Source of the DNA: Heritagella_A intestinalis
GTDB taxonomy: Bacteria; Bacillota; Clostridia; Oscillospirales; Acutalibacteraceae
Assembly: GCA_904418995.1 (NCBI GenBank)
Contig: CAJFQF010000001.1
Location: forward strand, 186,001 to 250,000
Length of the DNA stretch: 64,000 nucleotides
Reading direction: 5' to 3'
Shown: piece after piece, positions 16,985 through 24,575 of the stretch
Layout of the letters: the number at the start of each line of letters is the position of its first letter
How positions within the stretch are numbered: the first letter of the stretch is position 1
Notes under the pieces: generated by a model
What the model was told of the DNA's origin: nothing
Database searches by the model: none
The model's input: the letters and a program-made list of their open reading frames with translations, nothing else
Position numbers and translations under genes: made by a program

Positions 16985-17593
16985 GTGAAAGAGCCTGTGG
17001 AGAAATCCGTGAAGGAATTTGCGAAGAAATCTGCGAAAAAATCTGGGAAGCCCACCAAAAAGCGGCTGTTGGCTTTGGGAGCCGCGGCGGTGGTCACGGT
17101 GACGGCGGTGTGGTTGGTTCCCAAAGGAAGCCCTGCCCCGGAGAATTCCCTGAATACGGCGGCGGCCACCGCAGATGAGCGCATTGCGTTTTTGGAGCAG
17201 TTTGGCTGGGAGGTGGAGGCTGAACCCCTGGAGATCCGGGAAGTGGAGATCCCGGAGGAGTTTGACCAGGTGTATACCCGGTACAACCAGCTGCAGCAGG
17301 AGCAGGGCATGGACCTGCTGCCCTATGCGGGCCGAACCTGCAAGCAGTGGATTTACCGGGTGACCAATTACCCCGACCCCATGGAGGAAGTCCGGGCGGT
17401 GCTGCTGGTATATGAGGGGCAGGTAGTGGGCGGGGACATCAGCTCCACGTCCCTGAACGGCTTTATGACGGGGTTTGACGGTTCCGACGGCAGCGCGGAG
17501 CAGGCGGCGGCTTCCCCGGCGGAGAGCGGCGCGGCAGAGGCCCAGCCGGAAGCTTCCTCAGAGATTCCCGCAGACGCCTGGCCGGTGGATTGA
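16985..17593 (+). CDS. DUF4830-type membrane-anchored protein of unknown function
   Basis: A 202-residue protein. A strongly basic N-terminal segment (VKEFAKKSAKKSGKPTKKR) leads into one transmembrane helix (about 28-45), then an extracytoplasmic domain (about 58-160; ERIAFLEQFGWEVEAEP, IPEEFDQVYTRYNQLQQEQG, GRTCKQWIYRVTNYP) that resembles DUF4830, and an Ala/Ser/Glu-rich tail. The GTG at 16985 is chosen because GAGAGGGGGA is correctly spaced; earlier in-frame codons lack a site. It follows the pilin after a hairpin and ends at its own terminator. Role unknown. Confidence 0.75.
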   Translation: MKEPVEKSVKEFAKKSAKKSGKPTKKRLLALGAAAVVTVTAVWLVPKGSPAPENSLNTAAATADERIAFLEQFGWEVEAEPLEIREVEIPEEFDQVYTRYNQLQQEQGMDLLPYAGRTCKQWIYRVTNYPDPMEEVRAVLLVYEGQVVGGDISSTSLNGFMTGFDGSDGSAEQAAASPAESGAAEAQPEASSEIPADAWPVD

Positions 17594-17596
17594 GCC

Positions 17597-17617
17597 GGCC
17601 CAGAGGGGCCTTTTTTG
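17597..17617 (+). terminator. Short Rho-independent terminator
   Basis: GGCCC (17597-17601) pairs with GGGCC (17606-17610), followed by TTTTTT. Confidence 0.65.
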
Positions 17618-17716
17618 GAGTGGTTTCCGATTTTTGGTGAGAGGCAACGGAAAAGCCTTTGCTCCTTTGGGCAGGTTGACGATTTTCAAATAAAGCCCAA
17701 ATTCGACAAAAAACCT

Positions 17717-17746
17717 TTGCGTTTCCTGTAGGTTTTACGCTATAAT
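17717..17746 (+). promoter_or_regulatory. Promoter of the pseudouridine synthase gene
   Basis: TTGCGT (17717-17722), 18-bp spacer, TATAAT (17741-17746). Confidence 0.7.
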
Positions 17747-17788
17747 AGAGACGTTGCCCAAAACAGGAAGCGGAAAGAAGTGAGAAAC

Positions 17789-18496
17789 ATGGCGCAGGAG
17801 CGGCTGGATAAAATACTGGCCTCCCAGGGATTGGGAAGCCGGAAAGAAGTGGGACAGTGGATCCGCCGGGGGCTGGTGCAGGTCAACGGGGAGATCGTCC
17901 GCCGGCCGGAGCAGAAGGCCGATCCGGAGACCGATGCAGTGTATCTGGAAGGGAAGCCGGTGACGGTGCAGAAACACCTTTACCTGATGATGAATAAGCC
18001 GGCCGGGGTCCTTTCCGCTGCCCGGGATCCCCGCACCCCCACGGTGGTGGACCTGCTGCCGGAGCCTTTGCGGCGCCGGGGGCTGTTCCCCGCCGGCCGG
18101 CTGGACAAGGATACCACCGGCCTGCTGCTCCTTACCGATGACGGCGACTGGGTCCACCGGGTGATTTCCCCCAAAAGCCATGTGTACAAGCTCTATGAGG
18201 CGGTGCTGGACGCCCCGGTGGAGGAAACGGATGTGGAGGCATTTGCCAGGGGGATCCCCCTCAAGGGCTTTACCTGCCTGCCAGCCCGGCTCCATTTGCC
18301 ACAAGAGGGGAACACAGCCCGGGTGGAGGTCTGCGAAGGGAAATTCCATCAGGTAAAGCGCATGTTTGCCGCCCGGGGGAAAACCGTCCTTCAGCTGCGC
18401 CGCCTGCGGGTGGGCGGCCTTTGGCTGGACCCTTCCCTGAAGCCCGGGGAAATCCGGGAATTGACAGAGAAGGAGCGGGAACTCATCTTTTTATAG
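17789..18496 (+). CDS. RsuA/RluB/E/F-family pseudouridine synthase
   Basis: Isomerises uridine to pseudouridine in rRNA; RsuA targets 16S U516, while the RluB/E/F relatives modify 23S, and sequence alone by eye does not separate them. The 235 residues comprise an N-terminal S4 RNA-binding domain (ERLDKILASQGLGSRKE) and the catalytic domain with motif II GRLDKDTTGLLLLTDDG holding the essential Asp, plus KFHQVKRMFAARG. The ATG at 17789 is preferred over the in-frame GTG at 17780, which lies inside the binding site GGAAAGAAG. Monocistronic by its own promoter. Confidence 0.93.
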   Translation: MAQERLDKILASQGLGSRKEVGQWIRRGLVQVNGEIVRRPEQKADPETDAVYLEGKPVTVQKHLYLMMNKPAGVLSAARDPRTPTVVDLLPEPLRRRGLFPAGRLDKDTTGLLLLTDDGDWVHRVISPKSHVYKLYEAVLDAPVEETDVEAFARGIPLKGFTCLPARLHLPQEGNTARVEVCEGKFHQVKRMFAARGKTVLQLRRLRVGGLWLDPSLKPGEIRELTEKERELIFL

Positions 18497-18600
18497 CAAC
18501 TTGCACCAAATCTTCGGAAATCCTTTGGCTTTTAGAAGATTTTCATAAACAACAAACCGAAAGTTTGGGTAAATCCAGTCTATTTTCTTTTCTCAATTTC

Positions 18601-18619
18601 TGCTATACTGTTTATAGCA
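18601..18619 (+). promoter_or_regulatory. Palindrome over the -10 of the sugar-ABC ATPase gene, probable operator
   Basis: TGCTATA (18601-18607) and TATAGCA (18613-18619) form a perfect inverted repeat that contains a -10 TATACT (18604-18609); no good -35 is visible. A repressor bound here would block the promoter. The gene-free stretch 18497-18689 shows nothing else. Confidence 0.5.
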
Positions 18620-18689
18620 AATTCCCGTGTCAGTAATACATAGGAATGTGTAGGGTCAATTTAAACAAACAGTCTTCAGGAGGTTCATT

Positions 18690-19802
18690 ATGGCAAGTGT
18701 AACTTTGAAAAATGTCTACAAAATCTATGCCGGCGGCGTAACAGCCGTAACCGACTTCAACCTGGATATTGCCGATAAAGAATTCATCATTCTGGTCGGT
18801 CCTTCCGGCTGCGGCAAATCCACGACTCTGAGAATGATCGCTGGTCTGGAAGAGATCAGCAAGGGCGAACTGTATATCGGCGACACCCTGGCAAACGAAG
18901 TGGCCCCCAAGGACCGCGATATCGCAATGGTGTTCCAGAACTACGCTCTGTATCCCCACATGACCGTGTATGACAACATGGCTTTCGGCCTGAAGCTGCG
19001 CAAGACCCCCAAGGATGAGATCAAGCGCCGTGTAGAAGAAGCTGCCCGCATTCTGGATATCTCCCACCTGCTGGACAGAAAGCCCAAGGCTCTTTCCGGC
19101 GGTCAGAGACAGCGTGTTGCCCTGGGCCGTGCTATCGTCCGTGACCCCAAGGTATTCCTGCTGGACGAACCTCTTTCCAACCTGGACGCGAAGCTGCGTG
19201 CCCAGATGAGAACCGAGATCGCCAAGCTGCACAAGAGACTGGGCACCACCTTTATCTACGTTACCCACGACCAGACCGAAGCTATGACCATGGGCGACCG
19301 CATCGTGGTTATGAAGGACGGCTTCATTCAGCAGGTGGATACGCCTCAAAACCTGTATGACTTCCCCTGCAACGAGTTCGTGGCCGGCTTTATGGGCTCT
19401 CCCCAAATGAACTTTATCGACGCTGTTGTTGGCAAGGCCGGCAGTGACCTGACCCTGACCTTCGGCAACTGCACCATTAAGGTTCCCGCCAACAAGGCTG
19501 CCGGCACCGACCTGGCCAGCTATGTGGGCAAGGATGTTGTGTTCGGCATCCGTCCTGAGGACGTGCATGACGAGCCTGATTTCCTGGCAAAGGTTTCTGA
19601 CGGCATTGCAGAGGCTGACGTGGAAGTTACCGAATTGATGGGCGCTGAGACCTATCTGTATCTGAACTGCGAAGGCAACGCCATCACCGCTCGCGTGGAT
19701 CCCGCTTCCACCGCAAAGCCCGGCGACCGCGTAAAGATCGCTTTCGACCTGCGCAAGATGCATGTATTCGATAAGGAGACGGAGAAGACCATCCTGAACT
19801 AA
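18690..19802 (+). CDS. msmK: Carbohydrate ABC transporter ATPase, MsmK/UgpC/MalK type
   Basis: ATP-hydrolysing subunit that energises CUT1-type sugar importers (370 residues). Walker A GPSGCGKST, Q-loop FQNYALYPHMTV, signature LSGGQRQRVALGRA, Walker B VFLLDEPLSNLD, H-loop YVTHDQTEA, then the C-terminal regulatory OB/TOBE domain (from about 240). No permease or binding-protein gene is adjacent, so it is an orphan ATPase, as in streptococci and other Firmicutes where one MsmK serves several transporters. Codons are of the highly expressed type. AGGAGG precedes the ATG at 18690. Flanked by the palindrome upstream and a 13-bp terminator downstream. Confidence 0.93.
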   Translation: MASVTLKNVYKIYAGGVTAVTDFNLDIADKEFIILVGPSGCGKSTTLRMIAGLEEISKGELYIGDTLANEVAPKDRDIAMVFQNYALYPHMTVYDNMAFGLKLRKTPKDEIKRRVEEAARILDISHLLDRKPKALSGGQRQRVALGRAIVRDPKVFLLDEPLSNLDAKLRAQMRTEIAKLHKRLGTTFIYVTHDQTEAMTMGDRIVVMKDGFIQQVDTPQNLYDFPCNEFVAGFMGSPQMNFIDAVVGKAGSDLTLTFGNCTIKVPANKAAGTDLASYVGKDVVFGIRPEDVHDEPDFLAKVSDGIAEADVEVTELMGAETYLYLNCEGNAITARVDPASTAKPGDRVKIAFDLRKMHVFDKETEKTILN

Positions 19803-19838
19803 GGAAAGTTGACTGCCTGTCTTAACATAATCAACCGG

Positions 19839-19877
19839 TTCCCGGGGGCGCTCAGCGCTCCTGGGAATTTTGTGTTT
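19839..19877 (+). terminator. Rho-independent terminator after msmK
   Basis: A 13-bp stem (19839-19851 with 19854-19866, including G-T pairs; loop TCA) is followed by TTTTGTGTTTTT. A further small hairpin GGGGCT/AGCCCC lies near 19977-19995. Confidence 0.8.
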
Positions 19878-20041
19878 TTCCGGGATTTTATGGAAACCCT
19901 AGCCTTCTGAGTGCCAAAAACCGAGGGAGTTTCTGCATAAGGGATTCGGCAAAAATCCCGAAAAATCCGGTAATTCCGGGGCTTTCCGGGAGCCCCGTGC
20001 CCAGTAATCATAAATTATTTAAAAAATCGTCTATTTCCCTG

Positions 20042-20070
20042 TTGATATTTCGGCTGAATTTATGTAGAAT
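20042..20070 (+). promoter_or_regulatory. Promoter of the CdaR-type regulator gene
   Basis: TTGATA (20042-20047), 17-bp spacer, TAGAAT (20065-20070). Confidence 0.75.
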
Positions 20071-20076
20071 GTAAAT

Positions 20077-20205
20077 AGAGGTTTTGTCTCCGCTGGCTCT
20101 GACAGCTTGGGGCAAGCGGGAAAGGTTGAAAGCTGCCTATCCAAACGGCAAACCACGGGCGTGGGCCTACTGGCAGCGCCGTACATGCACCGGCGATTTT
20201 ATTGA
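20077..20205 (+). promoter_or_regulatory. Structured leader RNA of the CdaR-type regulator, unassigned class
   Basis: The ~150-nt untranslated leader can fold into helices CCGCT/AGCGG (20090-20094 with 20115-20119), GCTGCC/GGCAGC (20132-20137 with 20172-20177) enclosing CCAC/GTGG (20153-20156 with 20161-20164), and a last hairpin CGCCG/CGGCG (20177-20181 with 20191-20195) followed by ATTTTATT. The compact layout resembles an aptamer plus expression platform; I could not match it to a known riboswitch with confidence. Confidence 0.4.
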
Positions 20206-20224
20206 ATAAAGTGAGGGAAAATCT

Positions 20225-21310
20225 ATGTCGAACAGATTGTTTCAGGGCGTCATCCATCAGATGCGTGACGCTATCGACCGTACTATTGGCGTCATTGACG
20301 AAACTTCCGTGATTATTGCGTGCAGTGAATTGGGACGCATCGGCGAGGTAAATGAGAGCGTGACCGCTGAATCAATGGCTTCTCCGGATGCTTTTGTGGT
20401 CAATGGCTACACCTACCATTCTTTTGGAAACCGTCCCCGCCCGGAATATGCGGTCTTTGTTTCCGGCAATGACCCGGAAGCTGCCCGTTATGCAAACCTG
20501 CTGGCCATCTCCCTGAGCAGCATCAAGCAGTATTACGATGAAAAGTACGACCGCGGCAACTTTATCAAGAACGTGATTCTGGATAACATCCTGCCCGGCG
20601 ATATCTATCTCAAGGCCCGGGAGCTCCGTTTCAATTCCGACGTGAGCCGCGTGTGCATGCTGATTAAGATTACCAACAAAACGGACATTTCCGCCTATGA
20701 TGTGGTGCAGAACCTGTTCCCCGATAAGAGCAAGGATTTCGTCATCAACATCAACGAGTCGGACATCGCCCTGGTGAAGGAAGTCCGTCCCGGCATTGAG
20801 CCCAAGGACCTGGACAAGCTGGCCGGTTCCATTGTGGACACCCTTTCCAGCGAGTTCTACACCCACTGCGTGGTGGGTATCGGCACCATGGTGACGGGCA
20901 TTAAGGATTTGGCCCGTTCCTTTAAGGAGGCCCAGGTGGCCCTGGAAGTGGGCAAGGTCTTCGATACCGAGCGCCCCATCGTCAGCTATGACAACCTGGG
21001 AATTGCCCGTTTGATTTATCAGCTGCCCACCACCCTGTGCGATATGTTCCTGAAGGAAGTCTTTAAGCGCGGTTCCATCGAGTCCCTGGACCAGGAGACC
21101 CTGTTCACTATCCAGCGGTTCTTTGAGAACAACCTGAACGTTTCCGAGACTTCCCGGAAGCTGTTTGTCCACCGCAACACCCTGGTCTACCGCCTGGAGA
21201 AGATCAAGAAGATCACCGGCCTGGACCTGCGGGAGTTTGAGGACGCCATTGTGTTTAAGGTGGCCCTGATGGTTAAGAAATACCTCTCCTCCAACCCGGT
21301 GAAATTCTAA
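20225..21310 (+). CDS. CdaR/PucR-family transcriptional regulator
   Basis: A 361-residue regulator. The C-terminus carries the PucR-type helix-turn-helix (about 295-355; FFENNLNVSETSRKLFVHRNTLVYRLEKIKKITGLDL), preceded by a GGDEF-like dimerisation region (about 120-260) and an N-terminal sensing region. Family members respond to small molecules such as sugar diacids or purine metabolites; the ligand here is unknown. ATG at 20225 has GTGAGGGAAAAT upstream. It has its own promoter and structured leader and ends at a terminator before ftsE. Its nearest metabolic neighbour is the orphan sugar ATPase, so carbohydrate sensing is a guess. Confidence 0.85.
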   Translation: MSNRLFQGVIHQMRDAIDRTIGVIDETSVIIACSELGRIGEVNESVTAESMASPDAFVVNGYTYHSFGNRPRPEYAVFVSGNDPEAARYANLLAISLSSIKQYYDEKYDRGNFIKNVILDNILPGDIYLKARELRFNSDVSRVCMLIKITNKTDISAYDVVQNLFPDKSKDFVININESDIALVKEVRPGIEPKDLDKLAGSIVDTLSSEFYTHCVVGIGTMVTGIKDLARSFKEAQVALEVGKVFDTERPIVSYDNLGIARLIYQLPTTLCDMFLKEVFKRGSIESLDQETLFTIQRFFENNLNVSETSRKLFVHRNTLVYRLEKIKKITGLDLREFEDAIVFKVALMVKKYLSSNPVKF

Positions 21311-21381
21311 AAAACCCGGGAGAATGGGGAAATCCCGCAAAAGATTACAAAATTATTACAAATTTATTCTTTAAAAGAATT

Positions 21382-21442
21382 ATAAAAGCGCTGCCCGTTG
21401 GTATTATGTGAACGTACTGCCGGATAAGCGCTTTTATTTTTG
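21382..21442 (+). terminator. Rho-independent terminator after the CdaR-type regulator
   Basis: ATAAAAGCGCT (21382-21392) pairs perfectly with AGCGCTTTTAT (21427-21437), with a long 34-nt loop, followed by TTTTTG. Confidence 0.7.
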
Positions 21443-21557
21443 CGTTTTATAGCGGCAGCTCTTGTTGTAAGTAGTCGAATTCCGGAAATAGGCCGGCCGG
21501 TGACTGTCGCCGGGAAGTGTAGATACCGTATGTGATTTGAGGACAGGAGGGACAAGC

Positions 21558-22277
21558 GTGATCGAATTTCAGAATGTCTCCAAAACCTACTCCAATGGGA
21601 CAAAGGCCCTGCAAAATGTGAGCCTGAAGGTGGATAAGGGAGAGTTTGTATTCATTGTGGGCTCCTCGGGAGCCGGTAAAAGTACGTTTTTGAAGCTGAT
21701 TATGGGAGAGGAAAAGGCCAATTCCGGCGAGATTACCGTCAATGGCAAAAAGCTCTCCACCCTGCGCAACCGGGATATCCCCTATCTGCGCCGGACCATG
21801 GGCATTGTATTCCAGGATTTCCGCTTGATTGATACCATGACCGTGTATGAAAACGTGGCCTTTGCCATGCACGTGGTGGGCGCGGCCCCGAAAAATATCC
21901 GGAAACGGGTGCCCTATATCTTGGGGCTGGTGGGGCTGCAGAATAAGGCCAAGTGCCTCCCGGCAGAGCTTTCCGGCGGCGAGCGCCAGCGTGTGAGCCT
22001 GGCCCGCGCCCTGGTGAATAACCCGGAGATGATTATCGCCGACGAGCCCACCGGCAATATTGACCCGGCCCTTTCTTATGAGATTGTGGACCTGCTCAGT
22101 GAGATCAACCGCCGGGGCACAACGGTGCTCATGGTGACCCACGAGCACAACCTGGTCAAGCATTTCCACCGCCGGGTGGTGCAGATCCACGACGGCCAGG
22201 TGGTGGCGGACAGCGCCCGGAAATCCCCAGGAGAAGCTCCTGCTGCGGCGGCGAAGCCGGGAAAGGAGGATGCCTGA
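21558..22277 (+). CDS. ftsE: Cell division ATP-binding protein FtsE
   Basis: ATPase of the FtsEX complex, which relays a cytoplasmic signal to peptidoglycan hydrolases outside the cell. 239 residues: IEFQNVSKTYSNGTKALQNV, Walker A GSSGAGKST, Q-loop FQDFRLIDTMTVYENV, signature LSGGERQRVSLARA, Walker B MIIADEPTGNID. The C-terminal Ala/Pro/Lys tail is a little longer than usual. The GTG at 21558 with AGGAGG (21545-21550) fits better than the earlier ATG at 21537. It overlaps ftsX by one base (TGATG), so the pair is translationally coupled. Confidence 0.95.
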   Translation: MIEFQNVSKTYSNGTKALQNVSLKVDKGEFVFIVGSSGAGKSTFLKLIMGEEKANSGEITVNGKKLSTLRNRDIPYLRRTMGIVFQDFRLIDTMTVYENVAFAMHVVGAAPKNIRKRVPYILGLVGLQNKAKCLPAELSGGERQRVSLARALVNNPEMIIADEPTGNIDPALSYEIVDLLSEINRRGTTVLMVTHEHNLVKHFHRRVVQIHDGQVVADSARKSPGEAPAAAAKPGKEDA

Positions 22278-23191
22278 TGAAGCTGTATAATTTCACTTAT
22301 TTGCTGAAAGAGGGCCTGCGGAACCTGAAGGGGAACCGCACCATGACCATTGCGTCTGTGGCGGTGCTGGTTTCGTGTTTGATCCTCACCGGCGCGGCCA
22401 CGCTGTTTTCTTCCAGCATCAGCCTGGCCATGGAGGCCATTGAAGGCAACAATAATATTACCGTATACCTGAAAGAGGACATGCCTACTTTGGAATCGGT
22501 CCAGGTGGGCGAGGAACTGCGGCGTTTGGACAATATCGAAACCTGCGAGTTTGTCCCCAAGGACGAGGCCCTGGAAAGCATGATGGAGCTGCTGGGGGAC
22601 GACGGTACGGTGCTGGAAGGCCTTTCCGGCAGCGACAACTTCCTGCCGGACGCCTATGATATTTCCATGACGGACCTGACAAAATATGATGAGACCATCG
22701 CAGCCATCCAGCAGGTAGAGGGCGTGGACCAGATTACCGATTACTCGGACATTGCCAATAAACTCACCTCTCTGGACAACCTGGTTTCCATGGTGGGCTT
22801 CTGGATTGTGCTCCTTTTGGGAATCGTCTCCCTGTTTATTATCGCCAACACCATCCGGGTGACCATGTATTCCCGGCGGATGGAGATCAGCATTATGAAG
22901 TCCGTGGGCGCTACCAACTGGTTTGTGCGCTGGCCCTTTGTGGTAGAGGGCATTGTCATCGGGCTGGTGGCCGGCATTTTGGCCAGCGTCCTGCTGCTGC
23001 TCCTCTATAACAGCGTGATGCAGGTCATCACGGGGATTGCGGCCTTCTTTGTGCCCATCCCGGTAACGGATCTGATTTTGCCCTATACCCTGGTGTTTGT
23101 GATAGCCGGCGCTGCTTTCGGCGCAGTGGGCGGCGTGATTTCCATTGGAAAATATCTTCGCAAGGGAGGCAGCGAACTTGTTGGTCTTTAA
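22277..23191 (+). CDS. ftsX: Cell division protein FtsX
   Basis: Membrane partner of FtsE (304 residues). First helix about 22-42, then a large extracellular loop (about 45-170; ITVYLKEDMPTLESVQVGEEL), then three helices (about 175-200, 222-250, 270-290) with the conserved EISIMKSVGATNWFVRWPFVVEGIVIG block. The extracellular loop is where FtsX docks its hydrolase partner. The M23 protein starts within the last codons of ftsX, the expected partner position. Confidence 0.95.
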   Translation: MKLYNFTYLLKEGLRNLKGNRTMTIASVAVLVSCLILTGAATLFSSSISLAMEAIEGNNNITVYLKEDMPTLESVQVGEELRRLDNIETCEFVPKDEALESMMELLGDDGTVLEGLSGSDNFLPDAYDISMTDLTKYDETIAAIQQVEGVDQITDYSDIANKLTSLDNLVSMVGFWIVLLLGIVSLFIIANTIRVTMYSRRMEISIMKSVGATNWFVRWPFVVEGIVIGLVAGILASVLLLLLYNSVMQVITGIAAFFVPIPVTDLILPYTLVFVIAGAAFGAVGGVISIGKYLRKGGSELVGL

Positions 23192-24452
23192 GAGCAGAAC
23201 AAAAAAGTTTGTAAAGCGGGCAGCCAGGACGGTCTGCGCCCTGCTGCTGGCAGGGGCGGTGGCCTGGGTCTCCGTTCCCTATCAGGCGGGGACGCCGGTG
23301 TCGGCAGCCTCCACTCTGTCGGAGCTGCAGGACCGCCAGCAGGAGCTGGAAAGCCAAAAGGCCGAAAACGACGAGAAGCTGGACGCGCTGAAGGAAGATA
23401 CCCAAAAGCAGGCGGAGTATAAGGAAACCCTCAACGCCCAGATTGAAACGGTCCAGCAGGAAATTGACTCCTATAACCTGGAGATCAACGCCCTCAATGA
23501 CCAAATCACGGAAAAGGAAGCGGAGATTGCCGATAAGCAGGCTTCCATTGACGCCAATTATGAAAAGCTCAAGGAGCGTCTCTGCGCCTTGTATAAGGCC
23601 GGGGAGGCCTCCACGCTGGAGATTATCCTCAATGCGGAAAACGTCTCGGATTTGCTGCGCAAGACCCAGATTATGCAGGCGGTTACCGAGCACGATACGG
23701 AATTGATGAATACCCTGAAAACCGAAATGGAAGAAGTGGCCGGCCAGAAGGCGGAGATTGAGAGCAATAAGGCCGAATTGACGGACAGCCGCACCAAGCT
23801 CCAGGACAGCCAGAACCAGCTGACCGCCCTGATGGAAGAGGCCGATTCCCTCCTGACGGATTTGGAGCGGCAGCAGAAAGAGCTGGAAGAGGAAAATGCT
23901 TCCCTCAGCGAAGAGATGCAGCAGGCCCAGGCAGACCTGGACCAGTGGTATGCGGATTATTATGCTTCCCAGAACAGCGGGGACGATTCCAATGGCTCCG
24001 GCGGTTCCTCCGATGGCGGTTCTTCCTCCGGGGGGAACACCGGCAGCAATGAGCCCGTAGACGGTACCGGCCAGTTTATGTGGCCTGTGCCCGGCTATTA
24101 CGGCGCCATTACCCAGGGCTTCCATTCCGGCCACAAGGGCCTGGATATTTCCGGCGGCGGCATTTACGGCCAGCCCATTGTGGCGTCGGATTCCGGCTAT
24201 GTGGTATTTGCCGGCTTTGGCAGCGCGGCCAACTCCCACAACCGCTATGGCTATTGCGTGGACTTGGACCACGGCAACGGCTATTCCACCATGTATGCCC
24301 ATTGCAGCGCTTTGACAGTGAGCACCGGCTCTTATGTGACCAAGGGCCAGGTAATCGGCTATGTGGGCAATACCGGCCAATCCTATGGCGCGCATCTGCA
24401 CTTTGAGATTCGCCATTACGGCACGCCGGTGAACCCCAGCAGCTATGTATAA
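23178..24452 (+). CDS. FtsEX-associated murein hydrolase: coiled coil plus M23 (LytM) domain
   Basis: A secreted peptidoglycan hydrolase of 424 residues. Signal peptide 1-44 (VCALLLAGAVAWVSVPYQAG ... VSAAS), long heptad-rich coiled coil (about 46-270; LSELQDRQQELESQKAEN), Ser/Gly-rich linker (about 272-297), then an M23 domain with HKGLDI (zinc His and Asp) and HLHFEI (HxH). This matches the PcsB/EnvC plan in which FtsX binds the coiled coil to release the hydrolase. The start is the TTG at 23178 with GGGAGG (23164-23169) 8 nt upstream, 14 nt inside ftsX. All metal ligands are intact, so it is probably active. Confidence 0.93.
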   Translation: MLVFKSRTKKFVKRAARTVCALLLAGAVAWVSVPYQAGTPVSAASTLSELQDRQQELESQKAENDEKLDALKEDTQKQAEYKETLNAQIETVQQEIDSYNLEINALNDQITEKEAEIADKQASIDANYEKLKERLCALYKAGEASTLEIILNAENVSDLLRKTQIMQAVTEHDTELMNTLKTEMEEVAGQKAEIESNKAELTDSRTKLQDSQNQLTALMEEADSLLTDLERQQKELEEENASLSEEMQQAQADLDQWYADYYASQNSGDDSNGSGGSSDGGSSSGGNTGSNEPVDGTGQFMWPVPGYYGAITQGFHSGHKGLDISGGGIYGQPIVASDSGYVVFAGFGSAANSHNRYGYCVDLDHGNGYSTMYAHCSALTVSTGSYVTKGQVIGYVGNTGQSYGAHLHFEIRHYGTPVNPSSYV

Positions 24453-24575
24453 ACCCTATTGACCTGTTGCCAGGGACAGGGGGCTTTCCGGGAACCCCGG
24501 AAGAAGGCCTCCTGCCCCTGCTTTTGCGTTCCCCCAGCCTGGATTTTATCAAGTACCAGAAAGGACGATGCGGAT

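Noticed and set aside
20132..20195. GGCAAACC in the CdaR leader as a c-di-GMP-I or Moco riboswitch
   Set aside because: Only the short block matches; the flanking conserved parts of either class are not found.
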